From assembly GCA_026394015.1 (NCBI GenBank), contig JAPKZA010000498.1, forward strand, positions 1 through 64,000: a DNA stretch of 64,000 bases, given 5' to 3'. Positions 49,665 to 58,482 of the stretch are shown here, one piece after another (positions within the stretch are counted from its first letter, which is position 1; every line of letters begins with the position of its first letter). The translations under genes were made by a program, and so were the position numbers. The DNA is from Acidobacteriota bacterium. Lineage in GTDB: Bacteria > Acidobacteriota > Terriglobia > Bryobacterales > Bryobacteraceae. The notes below the pieces were generated by a model. The model had not been told where the DNA came from. It saw only the letters and a list, made by a program, of their open reading frames with translations, and searched no databases.

Positions 49665-50593
49665 TAGTTGACGCGGAAGGAACTGATGCGGTTGTTCCAA
49701 TTACCGCGATTCAGGTTGCGCATGTTGGGGACGTCGCGGGTGATCGCTTCGCTTCGGCCGCGATGGTCTTCCTGGTCAAACACTTCGACGCGAGAGGCTC
49801 GGCCGAAGAAGCGGATGGAGGTGAACCGGTTGTTCCAATCGTTGCTCATGCGCCGACGCTGGTCGCCGGTGAAGACGCAGAAGGCATCGCCGTGAAAATC
49901 GGCGTCGTTGTAAAAGCAGGCACCATCGCCGTCGATCTTCCACATCTGGGCGTTCTGGTCGAAGTACTTCTGTTGATTGCCGACTCCGGCACCCATGCCG
50001 TTGTTTTTGGGCGGCAGGCGATTGTTGTTGTTATTGTTGTTGTTGTTATTATCGTCGTAGCGGTTTCGGCCCTGGCGAATGGGTCGATTGTTGTTGTTAT
50101 TGTTGTTATTGAAGTTACCGCCGGAAGCTTGGCGAAGGCTCCATTGCTGGTTGACTTCGTTATTACGGTCATAAGTGTTAATCTTCACGCCATTGTTCGT
50201 GGATCCGTTGGGGATATCGAGCGCCTTGCCGGAGGCGTTGACGAGAATCACCGAACCATTGTTGCCGGATTCCAGGCGCCAGCGCTGGGCGTCGCTGTTG
50301 TTGGCGGGTTGCCCCGCGACCGGCTCCGAATTGTTGCTCCGGGTCTGCGTGAGGGCGTAGCCATTCATCCCATTCCGGAGAATGACGAAGCCGCCGCCGG
50401 CATCCTGAATGTCCCACGTCTGGTTGTCGGTGCCACGGCTATCGAATTGAATGATTGTGCGCTGGTCGTTGCGGTCGAGGTCCAGCACCTTCCGTGAGAC
50501 GTTGCTCATGATTTCGTATCGGCCGGGGCCGTTGTAGCCGGCTTGACCGAACGCGGCCAAAGGGAGGAGAACGGTGAGGAGTAGTTTCTTCAT
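49664..50593 (-). CDS. Secreted RICIN-type lectin + poly-Asn linkers + beta/gamma-crystallin-like domain protein
   Basis: 'GRYEIMSNVSRKVLDLDRND..TIIQFDSRGTDNQTWDIQDAGGGFVILRNGMNGYALT', 'QRWRLESGNNGSVILVNASGKALDIPNGSTNNGVKINTYDRNNEVNQQWSL', Asn8 and Asn10 tracts, 'GACFYNDADFHGDAFCVFTGDQRRRMSNDWNNRFTSIRFFG'. Confidence 0.85.
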   Translation of the reverse strand: MKKLLLTVLLPLAAFGQAGYNGPGRYEIMSNVSRKVLDLDRNDQRTIIQFDSRGTDNQTWDIQDAGGGFVILRNGMNGYALTQTRSNNSEPVAGQPANNSDAQRWRLESGNNGSVILVNASGKALDIPNGSTNNGVKINTYDRNNEVNQQWSLRQASGGNFNNNNNNNNRPIRQGRNRYDDNNNNNNNNNNRLPPKNNGMGAGVGNQQKYFDQNAQMWKIDGDGACFYNDADFHGDAFCVFTGDQRRRMSNDWNNRFTSIRFFGRASRVEVFDQEDHRGRSEAITRDVPNMRNLNRGNWNNRISSFRVN

Positions 50594-50611
50594 GACAGTG
50601 GGATGCTTTTC

Positions 50612-52645
50612 CTAGAAGCCGAGTTCCTTCAGGACCGAATTTGCTTTGTAGACCTTGCGCAGGCTTTCGATAATTCCCTGGCTGGCGACATGGACCGAGC
50701 GTTCCCGGGTGTCGCGATAAAGGTACTGGTTGGGGAGGCCTTCGAGGTTCCCGTCGAAGAGAATCCCGATGAGTTCGCCTTTCGTGTTCACGGTGGGGCT
50801 GCCGGAGTTGCCGCCGTGGGTGTCGGCCGTGGAGACAAAGTCATAGGGCGTCTTGAGCTTCAGCGTGGATTTCGCCGCCAGCCAGTTGGGAGGAAGCGCG
50901 AAGGGCTCGACGCCAGTGGCACGGGCAAAGAGGCCGGAGAAATCGCTGGACCAAGGGACCGTCACGCCAGCGGCGTTGGTATAGCCCTTTATGGGGGCGT
51001 AGGTGAGGCGGAGGGTGAAGGTGGCGTCCGGGTATTCGCCATCGCCGTAAGCGGCGAAACGGGCTTGGGCAATGCGGGAAGCGCTGGCCGTCGTGACGGC
51101 CTGGACGCGATCTTCATAACGCTTGCGGGCGTTCCGGGCGGGCCCGTCAAGCGCTTGGACGACGGTCATCATCGGGTCGTCGAAAGCGGCCGGGGACTTG
51201 CGGACGGCGACATCGGCGAGCTTGGAGTTCGTCACGTAGAAATCGGCGGCGGCGGCGGGGGTGCGACCGGCGAGGATCGTAACGACGAACGGTTCGGTAG
51301 GGCCGAAGGTGGTGACGAGGTTTTCAAAAAACGTCGTCAGCGTGAGTTTTTCGAGGGCGGGATAGATGGGGGCGGTGGAATAGAGGCCCTGCTCCATGGC
51401 GTCCAGATTGGCGTCGTTCCACTCCCGGAGGCGGTCGCCGTTCGGTTTGGCCTTTTCGGTTTTGTAGCGCAGCAGGCCCTTGGCGAGGCCGAACAGTTCG
51501 GAGCCGGAGCCGGGGGCGCGCTCCAGGTACGTATACGTGGCATAGAAGGCCCTGTACTCGTCGAGGGCGGCGGCGATCTCGCCCCAGGTTTTGCCGAAGC
51601 GGGCTTGCTTGGCGGGGTCGTCGCCGATGGCCTTGCGCAGTTTGCTTTCCTGTTCCAGTTTGCGGCGCATGAGTTCGGGATCCTTCAACCCGCCGAGGAA
51701 GCCGGTCCGCGCCTTCACGCTGTTTTGCAGCCCGGCCAGGAGGTCGCGGGCAATGCGCTTGTTTTCGGGGTCGAGTTCGCCGAACGCGAGCAGTTTTTTG
51801 ATCAGGCGGCCGTTCGAGTCCAGAGAGAAGGGCTGGACCACGTCGCGCTGGAACTCGAGATCGGCGTAGGTGGCCAGGCGGTCCGTCGAGCCGGGGTGGC
51901 CGGAGGTGAACGTCAGCTCGCCGTTCTTCGCTCCGGTTTTCGACCAGGGGAGGAAGTTCTTGACTTGGACGGGCTTGCCGTTTTCGTAGGCGCGGAAGAA
52001 GGTGAAATCGAGGCAGTAGCGGGGGAAAGTAAAATTGTCCGGATCGCCGCCGAAGGCCGCGATGGCTTCTTCCGGCGCGAAGACCAAGCGCACATCGGTG
52101 TACTTCTTGTACTCGTAGAGATCGTATTGGCCGCCGGAGTAGAGCGTGACAACCTGGCACCGGTTGCCGGAGGCGGAGCAGTTCTTTTCGAGAGCCGAGG
52201 CGTTGGCGCGCCGGGTGCGGGCGGCGTCGGCGGGAGGCGTTGCGTCGGTTGTCCCGGCCTTGATTTTGTCGGTGACCGTTTCGATTTTGAGCAGGACGTT
52301 CACTTCCAGGTTCGGGCAGGGCTTTTCGTCGGCCGGAGAGGCGGAGGCAAAGCCATTCTTCATGTAGTCGTTTTGCTTGGTGGCGACTTGATAGATGCAG
52401 TCGGCACCGACGTGATGGTTCGTAAAGAGCAGGCCGCTGGGAGAGACGAAAGAGCCGGAGCCGCCGTTGTTGAAGCGAACCGAGGACAGCTGCAGCCGAT
52501 TCAGAAACTGGTCGGTGACCGTGAAGCCGTACGCCTTCTTGACCGCGGCGCGGGGGAACTTGTTGAAGAGCCACATGCCTTCGTCGGCGGCGCCGGGCAG
52601 GGTCAGAAACAGGACAATCGCAGGAAGAAGCAGGATTCGACGCAT
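50612..52645 (-). CDS. S46 family peptidase (dipeptidyl-peptidase 7/11-like)
   Basis: 'EGMWLFNKFPRAAVKKAYGFTVTDQFLNRLQLSSVRFNNGGSGSFVSPSGLLFTNHHVGADCI', catalytic 'DTHGGNSGSPTVNTKGELIGILFDGN'. Confidence 0.95.
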   Translation of the reverse strand: MRRILLLPAIVLFLTLPGAADEGMWLFNKFPRAAVKKAYGFTVTDQFLNRLQLSSVRFNNGGSGSFVSPSGLLFTNHHVGADCIYQVATKQNDYMKNGFASASPADEKPCPNLEVNVLLKIETVTDKIKAGTTDATPPADAARTRRANASALEKNCSASGNRCQVVTLYSGGQYDLYEYKKYTDVRLVFAPEEAIAAFGGDPDNFTFPRYCLDFTFFRAYENGKPVQVKNFLPWSKTGAKNGELTFTSGHPGSTDRLATYADLEFQRDVVQPFSLDSNGRLIKKLLAFGELDPENKRIARDLLAGLQNSVKARTGFLGGLKDPELMRRKLEQESKLRKAIGDDPAKQARFGKTWGEIAAALDEYRAFYATYTYLERAPGSGSELFGLAKGLLRYKTEKAKPNGDRLREWNDANLDAMEQGLYSTAPIYPALEKLTLTTFFENLVTTFGPTEPFVVTILAGRTPAAAADFYVTNSKLADVAVRKSPAAFDDPMMTVVQALDGPARNARKRYEDRVQAVTTASASRIAQARFAAYGDGEYPDATFTLRLTYAPIKGYTNAAGVTVPWSSDFSGLFARATGVEPFALPPNWLAAKSTLKLKTPYDFVSTADTHGGNSGSPTVNTKGELIGILFDGNLEGLPNQYLYRDTRERSVHVASQGIIESLRKVYKANSVLKELGF

Positions 52646-52779
52646 TGGCTCCATTGTCACACAGGGAAATTTACGGTGCTCTAAGTGATAGAAAAAAAGC
52701 ACGTTATGCAAAATGATGGGGCATCCTGAGTGTACAGCAAGCCCGTTCGTGTGAGATACTGCAAGTTCGGCGAACCGCA

Positions 52780-54138
52780 ATGAACCAAGTGGACGAGGCG
52801 ATTGCCCGTTATCACAAGATCCTCGAAACAGAACCTTTCCGCGATTTAGGCTGGGTAGAGCAGTTCCATGCTACTTTGCGATCTCGGCAGCTGGAACTCG
52901 CCGGTCGTCCGGTTTCTCCGTTCTTACGGCCGAACCTGGTGACGCGGAAGCAGTTTGACGCCTTGGTCATCGGGGGTCAGTTGCTGGCGTCGGCGGTGGA
53001 TAAGATCCGGCAGTTGGCGATGGCTGACACGGCGTTGATGGCCCGAATGGATCTGTTGCCGGCCGAGCGGATGTTAGCGGCGGTGAACCCGGGTTACAAG
53101 CATTTTGCGGTGACTGGTTTACTGGATACGGCCATTGAGAAAGGGCACATGCGGTTTTCCGACTACAGTGCGGCGACTCCCGTGGGTGTACATTACAGCG
53201 AAGTGTTGGGCGATGTGTTTTTCGAAACGGGTCCCGCCAAAGAGTTCCGCAAGAAGCATAAGTTGACGAAGTTAGGCGGGGTGAAGTTTTTGCAGGCCGC
53301 GCTGCTGAAGGCCTACAAAGAGTTTGGTGGAAAGAAAGCGCCCCAAGTGGCGATTCTGGAAATGAAGCACCCGTTCGAGACGCTGGAGAGCCGCGAGTAT
53401 CACCTGCTCGCCGAAGGCTTTACCGAGCACGGGGTTCCGACGATTGTCGCCTCGCCGGAGCAGTTAGAGTACAAGAACGGGGTTTTGCGCAAGGGCGAGT
53501 TCGTCATTGATATCGTCTACCGTCGGATGAAGACGCGCGAGTTTGTCGTGCAGTTCGACCCGAATAACCACCCCCTCGTGCGGGCTTACCGCGAAGGGGC
53601 CGTGTGTCTTGTCAATAGCTTCCGTTCCGACATGGCGCAGAAGAAGGCCATTTTTGACCTCCTGACGGACGACACTCTGTTAGCGCATTTCCCGGTGGCC
53701 GAACGAAAGGCGATTCGGGCGTTGATCCCAACGACGCGCGTGGTCAGCGAGCGGCACGTGGCCTGGGACGGCGTGAAACAAGTCGATCTGCCGCAATTCA
53801 TTCTCGACAAACGGGAACGCTTGGTCTTGCGTCCGAACGACGACACCGAAGAACGACAAACGTATGTGGGCACGGAGATGACGGCCGTGGCGTGGGAACG
53901 GGCGGTCCGGACGGCCTTACGGACTCCGTATGTGGTGCAGGAAAACGTGAAGGTGCCGACGTCGATGTTCCCTGTTTATAGTTACGGCTCTATGAGTCTG
54001 AAAGAGATGCGGGTAGACGTGCAGCCGCATGTGTATCTGGGTAAGGTGCAGAGCGCTTCGAGTTGGTTGACGCCGGCGGCGGGCACTTTCTCCACTGTCA
54101 CCGGACTTACTCCGACTTATATTCTCGAGCCGAAGTAA
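52780..54138 (+). CDS. ATP-grasp-like (circularly permuted type) protein of unknown function
   Basis: 'KAIFDLLTDD', 'LVLRPNDDTEERQTYVGTEMTAVAWERAVRTAL', 'YVVQENVKVP'. Confidence 0.6.
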   Translation: MNQVDEAIARYHKILETEPFRDLGWVEQFHATLRSRQLELAGRPVSPFLRPNLVTRKQFDALVIGGQLLASAVDKIRQLAMADTALMARMDLLPAERMLAAVNPGYKHFAVTGLLDTAIEKGHMRFSDYSAATPVGVHYSEVLGDVFFETGPAKEFRKKHKLTKLGGVKFLQAALLKAYKEFGGKKAPQVAILEMKHPFETLESREYHLLAEGFTEHGVPTIVASPEQLEYKNGVLRKGEFVIDIVYRRMKTREFVVQFDPNNHPLVRAYREGAVCLVNSFRSDMAQKKAIFDLLTDDTLLAHFPVAERKAIRALIPTTRVVSERHVAWDGVKQVDLPQFILDKRERLVLRPNDDTEERQTYVGTEMTAVAWERAVRTALRTPYVVQENVKVPTSMFPVYSYGSMSLKEMRVDVQPHVYLGKVQSASSWLTPAAGTFSTVTGLTPTYILEPK

Positions 54139-54142
54139 GGTT

Positions 54143-54886
54143 CTAGCGCCAGCGAATACGGCCGAAGTTGTAAGTGAGCCCGACGCCGTAGTGATGGTCG
54201 GGGACCCCATGCGTGAGCGTGTAGTGTTGGCCGTAGACGTTGGCGGCGAGCCGACTGGAGATCTCGTATTCGGCCCCCTCGAAGACGGATAGGTACGAGG
54301 GCAGGGCGGAGGAACGCTCCCACTGCACGCTGGCATAGGCCGTGATGTGGCGGGTGACCCGGCGGCCGAAGCCGGCGATGGCGTCGGCGGTGCCGGCCGG
54401 GTTGGAGGCCGAAGCGACGGTGGCCCCTGTCCAGCCGAAGGAGCCGGAGACCGAATTTTTGCCGAAGTCGTACCGGGCAATCAGGGTGGCACCGAGGCGA
54501 ACGCCGGAGTCGTTGCGGAGGAGGAACGTGGCTTGTGGGGCGACGGCGATATCAAGATGCGGACCGTTGTAGAGGACCGAGGTGGCGGTGGCGGTGAGGT
54601 GGTCCGAGAAGTGGGTCGCCCCACTTTCGTGAGCGATGGCGTCAAAACCGACGCTGTATTCGGTGCGGCCGACGGAGTACTTCCAGGTTTGCGGTTGGTA
54701 GTAGGAGCTAGGCCCGACGGTGTTATTCCATTCGACTTCGAGGGTGCCGGGATCCGAGATGAGCGGGTTGACGAAGAGACGCTGACGGAGGGCGATGGAA
54801 GACGCCCGGCGGACGACGTGGCCAAAGACCCGGCCGGCGACGGGGCCGGCCAGCAGGAGGGCGAGAATGAGCACGCGGAGCAGCAT
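54143..54886 (-). CDS. Outer-membrane beta-barrel-like secreted protein
   Basis: Signal peptide MLLRVLILALLLAGPVAG; alternating beta segments 'WKYSVGRTEYSVGFDAIAHESGATHFSDHLTATATSVLYNGPHLDIAVAPQATFLL'; C-terminal GLTYNFGRIRWR. Confidence 0.6.
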   Translation of the reverse strand: MLLRVLILALLLAGPVAGRVFGHVVRRASSIALRQRLFVNPLISDPGTLEVEWNNTVGPSSYYQPQTWKYSVGRTEYSVGFDAIAHESGATHFSDHLTATATSVLYNGPHLDIAVAPQATFLLRNDSGVRLGATLIARYDFGKNSVSGSFGWTGATVASASNPAGTADAIAGFGRRVTRHITAYASVQWERSSALPSYLSVFEGAEYEISSRLAANVYGQHYTLTHGVPDHHYGVGLTYNFGRIRWR

Positions 54887-56532
54887 TATTTTGGGTGGAC
54901 GGCGGGGGGCGGGAAGCGCCGTTTGGTCGCCTGCTCGAAACTGTAGCCGAGTTCGATGAGACGGGGCTCCGAACAAGCCGTGCCGGTGAAACTGACGGCC
55001 AGGGGCGATGGCTTGGGATTGAAGCCTTCCGGAGCGGGGGGCTTCAGATCGTTGGGCACCTCGCCGAACGGGACCATGACGGTGGGGTAGCCGGGCTTGG
55101 CGGCGATGCCGGCACCGGCGCCGCCGGGGAAGAGAAGCGCGTCGAGCTTATTGGTCGTCATCGCGACGTCGATACCTTCGGCCGCGCTGAGTTGGATGTC
55201 CTTGGCGCGGTCGGCGTCGTAACGGGCGCGGTCGGCGACCAGATCCATCTCGTCGGAGATGTCGAGGTTGGACTGGCCGTATTTCAGCGAGCCAGCCGCG
55301 GAGTGGGCGAGGTTCCATTCGCGGAGTTCGGTGAGGGTTTTGACGGGGGCGGTAGGGCCGAGCGTCGCGAGCCAGGCGTTGAAATCGCGCTTCATGCCGT
55401 ACTTGAAGACGGTGGAACACTCGGCGTCTTTGCCCTTGGCGCCGTTGACGCCGCTGCAGGTGCCCCAGCGTTGGAAGGCGCGGGAGGTGACAGACGGCAG
55501 GTCGACGGGGTCGATGATCACGGCGCCTTCCTTGACGAGGACGGCAATGGCGTCGGCCATCACTTGGGCGGCGGCGGGGTCCTGGCGATCATAGAACGAA
55601 GCGCGCGGGATGCCGATGCGAGCGCCTTTCAGGCCGTCGCGGCGGAGGAATTTTGTGTAGTCGTTTTTGGCCGGTGGGGTGCAACGTTTGGTGGCCGGGT
55701 CGTTAGGGTCGAGGCTTTCGAGGACGCCGAGGAGGACGGCGGTATCGGCGACGGACTTGGCCATGGGGCCGGCGGTATCCTGGTCGGCGGTGATGGGGAT
55801 GATGCCGTAGCGGGAGACGCGGCCGACGGTGGGCTTGATGGCGGCGAGGCGATTTTGGTTGGCGGGGGAGAGAATGGAGCCGGAGGTTTCCGTGCCGATG
55901 TTGGCGGCCCAGAAGTTGGCGGCGGTGCCGATGCCGGAGGAGGAGCCGCCGGTCATGAGGACGGGCCGGCCGTCGGCGGTGGGGCGGGGATCGCGGCGGG
56001 GGTCGTAGGGGTTGAAGCCGTAGCTGCCGACGGAGTTGTAGTTGGTGGGCATCGGCGTAGGGCCGCCGGCGACCCAGTTGGCGAGTTCGGTCATGCCGGT
56101 TTTGGCGATGATGATGGCACCGGAAGCGCGCAGGTTTTTGGTCAGGGTGGCTTCGTAGGGCGGGGTGTAGCCGGTGAAGGCGAGGGCGCCGCCGGTGGTG
56201 GGCATGTCGGTGGTGTGGATGTTGTCTTTGAGCGCGATGGGGATGCCGTGGAGGGGCCCGCGGAGGCGACCTTGTTTGCGTTCGAGGTCGAGTTGATCGG
56301 CTTCGGCGAGGGCGCGGGGGTTGACGTAGAGCGAGGCGTTGAGGAGGTCTTCGTAGGTGGCGATGCGTTCGAGGTACTGCTGGACGAGTTGCCGGGACGT
56401 GACTTTCTTCTTGCGCAGGGCTTCCTGCATTTGGGGGATGGTGGCTTCGATGACCGAGAATTTGGTTGGGCGCTGAGCGAAGGCGGGGGTCAGCGAGAGG
56501 AGGATAACAATGGGGAAGAGGCGAGAGAGCAT
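54886..56532 (-). CDS. Amidase signature family protein, secreted
   Basis: 'LHGIPIALKDNIHTTDMPTTGGALAF', 'MTGGSSSGIGTAANFWAANIGTETSGSILSPANQNRLAAIKPTVGRVSRYGIIPI' Ser-cisSer-Lys region. Confidence 0.95.
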   Translation of the reverse strand: MLSRLFPIVILLSLTPAFAQRPTKFSVIEATIPQMQEALRKKKVTSRQLVQQYLERIATYEDLLNASLYVNPRALAEADQLDLERKQGRLRGPLHGIPIALKDNIHTTDMPTTGGALAFTGYTPPYEATLTKNLRASGAIIIAKTGMTELANWVAGGPTPMPTNYNSVGSYGFNPYDPRRDPRPTADGRPVLMTGGSSSGIGTAANFWAANIGTETSGSILSPANQNRLAAIKPTVGRVSRYGIIPITADQDTAGPMAKSVADTAVLLGVLESLDPNDPATKRCTPPAKNDYTKFLRRDGLKGARIGIPRASFYDRQDPAAAQVMADAIAVLVKEGAVIIDPVDLPSVTSRAFQRWGTCSGVNGAKGKDAECSTVFKYGMKRDFNAWLATLGPTAPVKTLTELREWNLAHSAAGSLKYGQSNLDISDEMDLVADRARYDADRAKDIQLSAAEGIDVAMTTNKLDALLFPGGAGAGIAAKPGYPTVMVPFGEVPNDLKPPAPEGFNPKPSPLAVSFTGTACSEPRLIELGYSFEQATKRRFPPPAVHPK

Positions 56533-56550
56533 TAGCCTTAGGCTAGCAGG

Positions 56551-57651
56551 CTAGGGCTTCAGTTCGTAGGGTCCAAACCTATTTGGCGGCTCTTTTCCTG
56601 TGGCGGCGAGCGTAAACTTCAGTGGGCCGTGGGCGGAGAGTTCGGCGACGAAATAGAGGCCGTCCGAAGGGCGGAAAGCGGCGGCTACGGCACGGTATTC
56701 GATCCCTTCGATGCCTCAGACCTCGAAGGCGCCAGTGGGAGCGGAAGGGTGGGAGCGCTGGAGTTTCCTGATTCCGGAGAAGAGGAAGACGCGGACATTT
56801 TCGGCGGGCGTGCCGTCGGGCCAGGAGACCGTACCCGAGAATCGGCGGTCCTCGAGGCGAGCGGGCAGCACCCACTCCGGGAGGTCGACGACCGTTCCGT
56901 TTTCGACTCGTATCGTCCGCGCTGCCGACTTCTGCCGGACGCCGGGATAGTAAGTGGCGGGGAACGGATTAGGGGAAAACGCATCAAGAAGCGGACTTTT
57001 AGGCGACGTCGGGAGTCCGTCGGTGCCGACGCTCAGAATATAGTCTCCCGGCCACAGGTCATCGAACGCGAACTCCCCGTTCGGCTTTAGCGAGACCGTG
57101 GCGTTTGTCTTTTCACTTGAGGCGCTGATCGTTACTTTGCCTGGGGCGGCAGCCATGCGGCCGTGCACCTTGCCGAGCGTCTGACGCATCGACAGGTATT
57201 CGAGCGCACAAGGGCGCTTGGCTAGGTCGACAGTGGTTTCGGATGAGTTCTTCTGGAACGCTGATTTCCAGCCGGGTCGGCTGGCGGAGAGGGTGTAGCT
57301 GCCTGGGATGAGATCGCGGAAGGCGAACATGCCCATGTCGTCGGTGGTCGCTTGGAGATCGAATCCTGACCCTTGCAAGCGAACCGAGAACGACCTCTCT
57401 TTCGGATCTCCGTCGGGATTGCGGGTGTAGTCGGAGACCGCTCCATAGATCGCCGGGAGTTCCTTGATCCCTCGTTTCCAGGCTCGCAACGATGGCAAGT
57501 TGTGAGCTTGATTCTTCGCCAAGTCCGTTCCGTGACAAATGCTGGTCACCCACTCTCCGTTCCACCGCGACGCATTCAAGAGGTATTGCTTGCCGATTTC
57601 GGCACCAATGCTACAGAATCCCCTCTACTCAGGATAACTTTTCGGGTCGCG
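56551..57651 (-). pseudogene. Carboxypeptidase-regulatory-like repeat protein; 5'-truncated and interrupted by in-frame TGA at 56716-56718
   Basis: 'GFCSIGAEIGKQYLLNASRWNGEWVTSICHGTDLAKN...AIYGAVSDYTRNPDGDPKERSFSVRLQGSGFDLQATTDDMGMFAFRDLIPGSYTL...TGAFEV' TGA 'GIEGIEYRAVAAAFRPSDGLYFVAELSAHGPLKFTLAATGKEPPNRFGPYELKP*' in the same frame. Confidence 0.65.
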
Positions 57652-57659
57652 TGCCCAAC

Positions 57660-58279
57660 TTATTGCAGGAATGTCGCATAGCCGCACCGTCTGCGCCGTT
57701 GATCGAGCTCTTGAGAAACAGTTTCACCGGGCAACTTGGCGCGGACGGTGAAAACGTCAGACGGTAGGTCGAAAAAACTAAACCGCCCGTCGGCGTCGGT
57801 GACCGCCGTTCGACGAGTCCGCGGCCCGACCAGTTGAATCTCGATTCCTGGACGGGGAGCCGCCGCGGCTGGTCTTGATCGCGCTAGGAGCACTTGACCG
57901 TATACGAGGCTCTTCGCAAAACCGATGCTTCGTTGGCCGCGGAGCAGGGCCAAATCACGGGTCATTTCCGCCGCTGTCCTCAGCTCACAAGCCCGAGGTA
58001 CCCAGCCGTGCTCCTCATGATCGGCGACCACGAGGTAGGCCTCGCCGACAGAAAAACGCACCGCACAATCGGCATCGCCGCCGCCCTCGAGAATGGCGGC
58101 GCCTGCCGCGGCGCGTAGTTCGTACTCCTTAACGCCCGGCTTAGCGCGCGCCACCATCGCCTCCATAGCGTTCTGACACAGTACGCCGGCCTTGCGCACG
58201 CAATCGAGGCCGCGCCATCGCAGAAGCACGCGGCCAGCGAACTCGCCAGCATGAGAAACAGAACGGCTAACCGCATCAC
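57660..58279 (-). pseudogene. Degenerate N-terminal part of a related carboxypeptidase-regulatory-like secreted protein
   Basis: Signal-peptide frame 'MRLAVLFLMLASSLAACFCDGAASIAC' and a second frame 'CVRKAGVLCQNAMEAMVARAKP...CAVRFSVGEAYLVVADHEEHGW...CELRTAAEMTRDLALLRG...GPRTRRTAVTDADGRFSFFDLPSDVFTVRAKLPG'. Confidence 0.5.
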
Positions 58280-58482
58280 TTAAGGATACTCGCACGCTTA
58301 GAGTGGCGACGATCGACAGGAAGTGGATGGTTCCGGCATATCGCGGAGGTTAGGTGCGGGTCGGTGTCGGGGTAGTTGAGGGAGGTGGGGAAGAGTTCGG
58401 AGGAGGCGATGGAGAGGGCCTGGCGAGAGAAGACAGTGCTCTGCTCGTCGGTGGTTGCCGACGAGCAGAGCCAGCTCGTTGC

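Noticed and set aside
49990-50120. Triplet repeats as a CRISPR-like or minisatellite array
   Set aside because: They are in-frame Asn codons inside a CDS, not spaced repeats.
50603-52684. 693-aa + strand ORF opposite the S46 peptidase
   Set aside because: Shadow ORF; the catalytic motifs are on the minus strand.
54895-56535. 546-aa + strand ORF opposite the amidase
   Set aside because: Gly/Asp/Val-rich shadow ORF of a clear amidase gene.
56716-56718. TGA as a selenocysteine codon
   Set aside because: No selenoprotein-family context (no UxxC-type redox motif) and no evident SECIS; nonsense mutation is simpler.
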